A stretch of DNA of 64,000 nt, from assembly GCF_024391045.1 (NCBI RefSeq), contig NZ_JANFCZ010000007.1, positions 1 to 64,000 on the forward strand, in the 5' to 3' direction. Below are positions 60,715 to 64,000 of this stretch, one piece after another. Origin of the DNA: Pseudarthrobacter sulfonivorans. GTDB taxonomy: Bacteria; Actinomycetota; Actinomycetes; Actinomycetales; Micrococcaceae. The notes below the pieces were generated by a model, which worked only from the letters and a program-made list of their open reading frames with translations, was not told the origin of the DNA and searched no databases. Within the stretch, counting starts at the first letter, position 1, and every line of letters begins with the position of its first letter. The position numbers and the translations under genes were made by a program.

Positions 60715-61645
60715 GGACGACGAGGCGAAACTTTTTGATGTCCGCCGCCTGGCGGTGCTGCTGGAGGTGGTGGAGCAGGGGTCCATCACCGCTGCGGCCG
60801 ACCTCATGATGTATTCGCCGTCCGCCGTGTCCCAGCAGCTGCGCAAGCTGGAACAGGAAGTCGGTCAGCCGCTGCTGACCCGCCGTTCCCGCGGGGTGGT
60901 GCCCACCGAGGCCGGCCAGGTGCTGGCCGGGCATGCGCGCCAGATCGTTCGTCAGATGAAGGCCGCGCAGTCCGACCTGGACCAGATCGCCGGCCTCAAG
61001 CGGGGAGCCCTGACCGTGGGTACCTTTCCCACCCTCGCAGGATCATTCCTGCCGATCGTCATCCGGGCTTTCAAGAAGCGGTACCCGGCCATCAGCCTCT
61101 CGCTGCGCAGTGCCCGCTTCGATGAGCTGGTGGCGGACCTGCAGTCCGGGGTCACCGGCCTCTGCCTGCTGTGGGACTACCCGTGGAACAAGTTCCACGA
61201 CGACTCCATTCGGATTACCGAGGTGTTCCGCGAGAGCACCGTGATTCTGGTGGCCGCCAGCCACCCGCTCGCCGACCAGGAGCAGGTGAGCATGGAGGAC
61301 CTGCGCAACGAGTCCTGGATTGTCCGTGCGGAGGCCCACCCGGTGGTGGAAGTGCTGCAGCGCTCCGCGCACGACGCCGGCTTCGAGCCGACCATCGGAT
61401 TCCTGGCCAACGACTATCAGGAAGCCCAAGCCATGGTCAGTGTCGGCATGGGAGTGGCCATGGTGCCCAAAACCGCCGTCGCCCTTCAGCACCCGGATGT
61501 CCGGGTGCTCAGCCTTGGGGACGCTGCCCCGTTGCGCCGGGTCCTGCTCGCCCAGCGCCAGGACAAGGTTTACGCGCCGGCAGAGGTGGCTTTTCACTCC
61601 ACGCTGCTCGAGATTGCCCGTGAACGGTCAGGCGACTACCTCTAA
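60707..61645 (+). CDS. LysR family regulator of the PrpF/MatC operon
   Basis: A 312-aa LysR-type regulator. The winged HTH is VRRLAVLLEVVEQGSITAAA, with SPSAVSQQLRKLE as the recognition helix. The effector domain follows (GALTVGTFPTLAGSFLP). The ATG at 60707, preceded by AAGGGG, is chosen because it puts the HTH about 10 residues from the N-terminus. Its divergent position next to the PrpF gene suggests control of the PrpF/MatC operon by a carboxylate. It is convergent with the permease gene at 61745. Confidence 0.92.
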   Translation: MLQDDEAKLFDVRRLAVLLEVVEQGSITAAADLMMYSPSAVSQQLRKLEQEVGQPLLTRRSRGVVPTEAGQVLAGHARQIVRQMKAAQSDLDQIAGLKRGALTVGTFPTLAGSFLPIVIRAFKKRYPAISLSLRSARFDELVADLQSGVTGLCLLWDYPWNKFHDDSIRITEVFRESTVILVAASHPLADQEQVSMEDLRNESWIVRAEAHPVVEVLQRSAHDAGFEPTIGFLANDYQEAQAMVSVGMGVAMVPKTAVALQHPDVRVLSLGDAAPLRRVLLAQRQDKVYAPAEVAFHSTLLEIARERSGDYL

Positions 61646-61694
61646 CCGCTATGTCACCACGCCACTGGCGGGAGTGCCTGCGGAGCAGGGGTGC

Positions 61695-61730
61695 CCCGAC
61701 GGCGGCGCTCAGGTGAGTGCCGCCGTCGGG
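61695..61730. terminator. Terminator between LysR and permease genes
   Basis: CCCGACGGCGGCGCTC / GAGTGCCGCCGTCGGG, a 16-bp stem with one G-T pair and a 4-nt loop, followed by CTTTCC on the plus strand. It separates two convergent genes and can act in both directions. Confidence 0.75.
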
Positions 61731-61744
61731 CTTTCCGCTGAGCG

Positions 61745-63343
61745 TTACTGCGCTTCCGACGCAGCCACCAGCGCATCCTCCGGGGCTGCGTACTGTGCGG
61801 CGCCCGACGACGGATGTGCTGCGACTGCCGCGGCGTGCTCGGCCAGCACCCCGGTCTGGTGGCGGATCTTCAGCAGGTAGAGCAGCGCCCCGCCAGTGAC
61901 CACGGCGGCCACGAACATCACGCCGCCCCACTGCAGGTACCACTCGAACGGCGGCACCGAGTTGTAGATCTCCGGGCGGGGCCACACCAGGTTCACCGTC
62001 ATGGCACCGCCCCACAGGACCGCCAGGATGTTCACGGGAACCCCCCACTTGCCCATGCAGAACCCGGGCTCGGAACCGTCGTCGGCCAGGGGCCACTTCT
62101 TCAGCAGCCGGTTGCGCAGCAGCGGAACCGTGACCAGGAGGTAGGACAGGTAGATCAGGACGATGCTGATGCTGGACAGGATGGTGAAGATGGCCGGCTG
62201 CATGACATTGACCAGCAGCGGGATAACGGCCATGACGCCGATGACGATCGCCGCCACCGTGGGCGTCCGGCGGACCGGGTCCACCTTGCTGAGCTGCCGG
62301 CTGAAGGGCAGGTTGTTGTCCCGGGCCATGGCGAACATCATCCGGATGGCGGCGGCGTGGACAGCCAGGGTGCAGACCACCACGGCCACCACGATGCAGG
62401 CCAGGAAAGCCTTGCCGAACGGGCCGCCCAGGACGGAGAGGACGATGTGCTGCAGGCCGCCGTCGGGGGAACCCACCTGGGGGTCGGTGAGGTCCGGTGC
62501 TGCCAGGATGCCGAACAGCAGGATTCCGCCGCCCAGCAGGAACGACGCCGTAACAGCCCGCAGGATGGCCTTGGGAGCGGTCTTCTTGGGGTCCTTGGTT
62601 TCCTCTCCGAGCGAGCTGGCGGTGTCGAAACCGTACATCACGTAGCCGGAGGCCATGGCGCCGATCAGGAAAACGCCGAAGAAGCCCAGGTCCTTGCCTT
62701 CGCCGAAGCCGTTGGTCTGGAAGAAGACCTCGGGCCCGCGGACCACGTGCCAGGCCAGAGCCAGGATCAGCAGGACGGCGGCGATGAGCTCCACGAAGAC
62801 GCCGACGCTGTTGATCCGGGTCATCAGCTTCACGCCGAACGCGTTGATAAGGGTGGAGATGGTGATCATGATGGTGGCCAGCACCACGCCGTTCATGGCG
62901 AAGTCGTAAGGGCCGGTACCGTCACCAACGAACTGGAAGCCGGACCACAGCTGGGGGAGGGTGAGCTGCAGGGCCAATGCCACCGAGCCCAGCGCCATGA
63001 TGGAGGACAGCAGCAGCAGCCAGCCGGCCAGCCAGGACGAGGTCCCGGAGGACAGCCGCTTGGCCCAGTTGTAGACCGAGCCCGCCACGGGGTAGCGGCC
63101 GGCCAGCTCTGCAAAGCACAGCGCCACCATCAGCTGGCCGATGAACACGATGGGCCAGGACCAGGCGTACGCCGGGCCGGCCATGGAAAAACCGAAGTAG
63201 AACAGTTGAAAAACACCGGTGAGGATGGAGATGTAGCTGACGCCTGCGGCGAAGCTGGCAAACTTGCCGATGCTCCGGTCCAGGGTCTGGGTGTAGCCAA
63301 ATTCGTCCATGCCGCTTGAATCAATACTCTTGCTGGGTTCCAA
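61745..63343 (-). CDS. APC family amino acid/amine permease
   Basis: A 532-aa permease with 12 predicted membrane segments of the amino acid-polyamine-organocation superfamily. The N-terminal segment reads SIGKFASFAAGVSYIS, and the conserved AELAGRYPVAGSVYNWAKRL follows segment 2. MYGFDTASSLGEETKDPKK is the characteristic loop after segment 6. The C-terminus has a 40-residue hydrophilic tail rich in Ala. It lies 88 bp after the GMC oxidoreductase gene on the same strand. A quaternary-amine, GABA-type or amino acid substrate is likely; the partner enzyme suggests a choline-like or alcohol substrate. Confidence 0.9.
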   Translation of the reverse strand: MEPSKSIDSSGMDEFGYTQTLDRSIGKFASFAAGVSYISILTGVFQLFYFGFSMAGPAYAWSWPIVFIGQLMVALCFAELAGRYPVAGSVYNWAKRLSSGTSSWLAGWLLLLSSIMALGSVALALQLTLPQLWSGFQFVGDGTGPYDFAMNGVVLATIMITISTLINAFGVKLMTRINSVGVFVELIAAVLLILALAWHVVRGPEVFFQTNGFGEGKDLGFFGVFLIGAMASGYVMYGFDTASSLGEETKDPKKTAPKAILRAVTASFLLGGGILLFGILAAPDLTDPQVGSPDGGLQHIVLSVLGGPFGKAFLACIVVAVVVCTLAVHAAAIRMMFAMARDNNLPFSRQLSKVDPVRRTPTVAAIVIGVMAVIPLLVNVMQPAIFTILSSISIVLIYLSYLLVTVPLLRNRLLKKWPLADDGSEPGFCMGKWGVPVNILAVLWGGAMTVNLVWPRPEIYNSVPPFEWYLQWGGVMFVAAVVTGGALLYLLKIRHQTGVLAEHAAAVAAHPSSGAAQYAAPEDALVAASEAQ

Positions 63344-63431
63344 AATGTGAACTCCTAGGTCAGAAAAGTACGCTCGATGTAACCCGCGGCCGCCGTTGGA
63401 CGCGGGATCAATAGCCTCCGGAACGTGCCGC

Positions 63432-64000
63432 TCAGGCGAAGGTCGGGCTGAGCTCCACCTCTTCCGTCACTGCGCCGCCGGTGTGGCCGGCGCGGATGAG
63501 ATCGGCCCGGATCAAATCAGCACAGCGCTCGCCGATCATCATGACGGTGATGTTGGGGTTGACGGTGACGTGTTCCGGCATCACCGATGCATCCGCCACG
63601 CGGAGGCCTGTGACGCCCTTGACCCGCAGCTCGGGATCCAGCGGCGACATGTCGTCGTCGGCCGGGCCCATACGGACGGTGCCCACCGGGTGGTAGACGG
63701 TGTTGTGGGTCTCGCGGATGTAGTCCTGCAGTTCCTCGTCCGTCTGTGCTTCGACGCCCGGCGAGAGTTCGCGCCCGGTCCATTCCGCCATGGCGGGCTG
63801 GGCGGCGATTTCGCGGGCTTTGCGGATGCCGGCCACCATGACCCGCATGTCGTGGCCTTCCGGATCCGTGAAGTAGCGCGGATCCACCATCGGCTTGTCG
63901 CGGAAGTCGCGGCTGCGGAGCCTGACAGTGCCCCGGGAACGGGCGTGCGTGACGTTCGGGGTGAGGCTGAAGCCGTTCTCCGTGGTGGGGTAGCCGTGCC
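63432..64000 (-). CDS. GMC family oxidoreductase, C-terminal part (choline dehydrogenase-like)
   Basis: The 3' part (about 189 codons) of an FAD-dependent GMC oxidoreductase that runs off the right edge of the window. Visible are the block GTVRLRSRDFRDKPMVDPRY, the catalytic His in YHPVGTVRMG and the C-terminal VADASVMPEHVTVNPNIT with the conserved Asn. This is the BetA-like C-terminus; the FAD-binding N-terminus is missing only because of the window end. The ATG at 63890 is internal. It probably oxidises an alcohol such as choline and is co-transcribed with the permease. Confidence 0.88.
   Translation of the reverse strand, partial: HGYPTTENGFSLTPNVTHARSRGTVRLRSRDFRDKPMVDPRYFTDPEGHDMRVMVAGIRKAREIAAQPAMAEWTGRELSPGVEAQTDEELQDYIRETHNTVYHPVGTVRMGPADDDMSPLDPELRVKGVTGLRVADASVMPEHVTVNPNITVMMIGERCADLIRADLIRAGHTGGAVTEEVELSPTFA

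Noticed and set aside
61814..63319. A 501-codon frame antisense to the permease
   Set aside because: Gln/His/Gly/Asp-rich shadow of a 12-segment permease.

Overview
The window is high-GC, densely packed DNA with overlapping start/stop codons and Micrococcaceae-type gene content (an HNH/DUF222 family protein, PaaX regulators, a probably leaderless metH). It most resembles an Arthrobacter/Pseudarthrobacter/Paenarthrobacter soil strain rich in catabolic genes. This assignment is inferred from gene content and style, not from a search.

Layout. (1) 1-13.2 kb: a one-strand myo-inositol/polyol catabolic cluster. It holds the end of a sugar ABC ATPase, an aldehyde dehydrogenase, IolD, an HpcH/HpaI aldolase, three Gfo/Idh/MocA dehydrogenases (one IolG-like), a LacI repressor, a D-2-hydroxyacid dehydrogenase, an SDR, IolE and IolA/MmsA. 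iolB and iolC are not in the window. (2) 13.3-18 kb: an NTF2-like protein, a katG 3' remnant and a heterodimeric ABC exporter. (3) 18-22 kb: a less GC-rich accessory patch with an unknown 448-aa protein, a TacA/TacT-type toxin-antitoxin pair and a DUF4041/GIY-YIG protein, followed by metH. (4) 26-43.4 kb: an aromatic catabolic island built around CoA-dependent anthranilate degradation. A leftward operon encodes a Rid-family protein, an isatin-hydrolase-like cyclase and a ThDP enzyme. A divergent rightward operon encodes an FAH-family hydrolase, a cupin, a TesB-like thioesterase, a 2-aminobenzoate-CoA ligase, a 2-aminobenzoyl-CoA monooxygenase/reductase, an MFS transporter, a hotdog thioesterase and a PaaX regulator. 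A second PaaX gene and a second divergent unit (cupin and formamidase-like hydrolase; MBL-fold hydrolase and MFS transporter) follow. Both divergent promoter regions carry the same 19-bp element. The island lies between metH and a decayed second copy of a metH 3' end. (5) 43.9-51.7 kb: a complete-looking protocatechuate 4,5-cleavage operon (LigJ, LigK, LigI, fused LigAB, LigC, an aldo/keto reductase and a ModA-like protein) with a divergent LysR regulator. (6) 51.7-64 kb: a nucleotidyltransferase-like protein, a single-polypeptide ECF transporter with a lipoprotein, the DUF222/HNH protein, a MatC-like transporter with a PrpF-family isomerase and divergent LysR regulator, an APC permease and the end of a GMC oxidoreductase.

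How the genes may work together. The island suggests isatin -> isatinate -> anthranilate (cyclase and ThDP enzyme), then anthranilyl-CoA -> dearomatised CoA ester (ligase and monooxygenase/reductase). The lower pathway appears to lack beta-oxidation genes and could instead use Rid, FAH, cupin and thioesterase proteins. This lower route is inferred and is the main candidate for an undescribed system. The lig operon takes protocatechuate to pyruvate and oxaloacetate. Its missing tautomerase (LigU/GalD type) may be the PrpF-family gene about 9 kb away.
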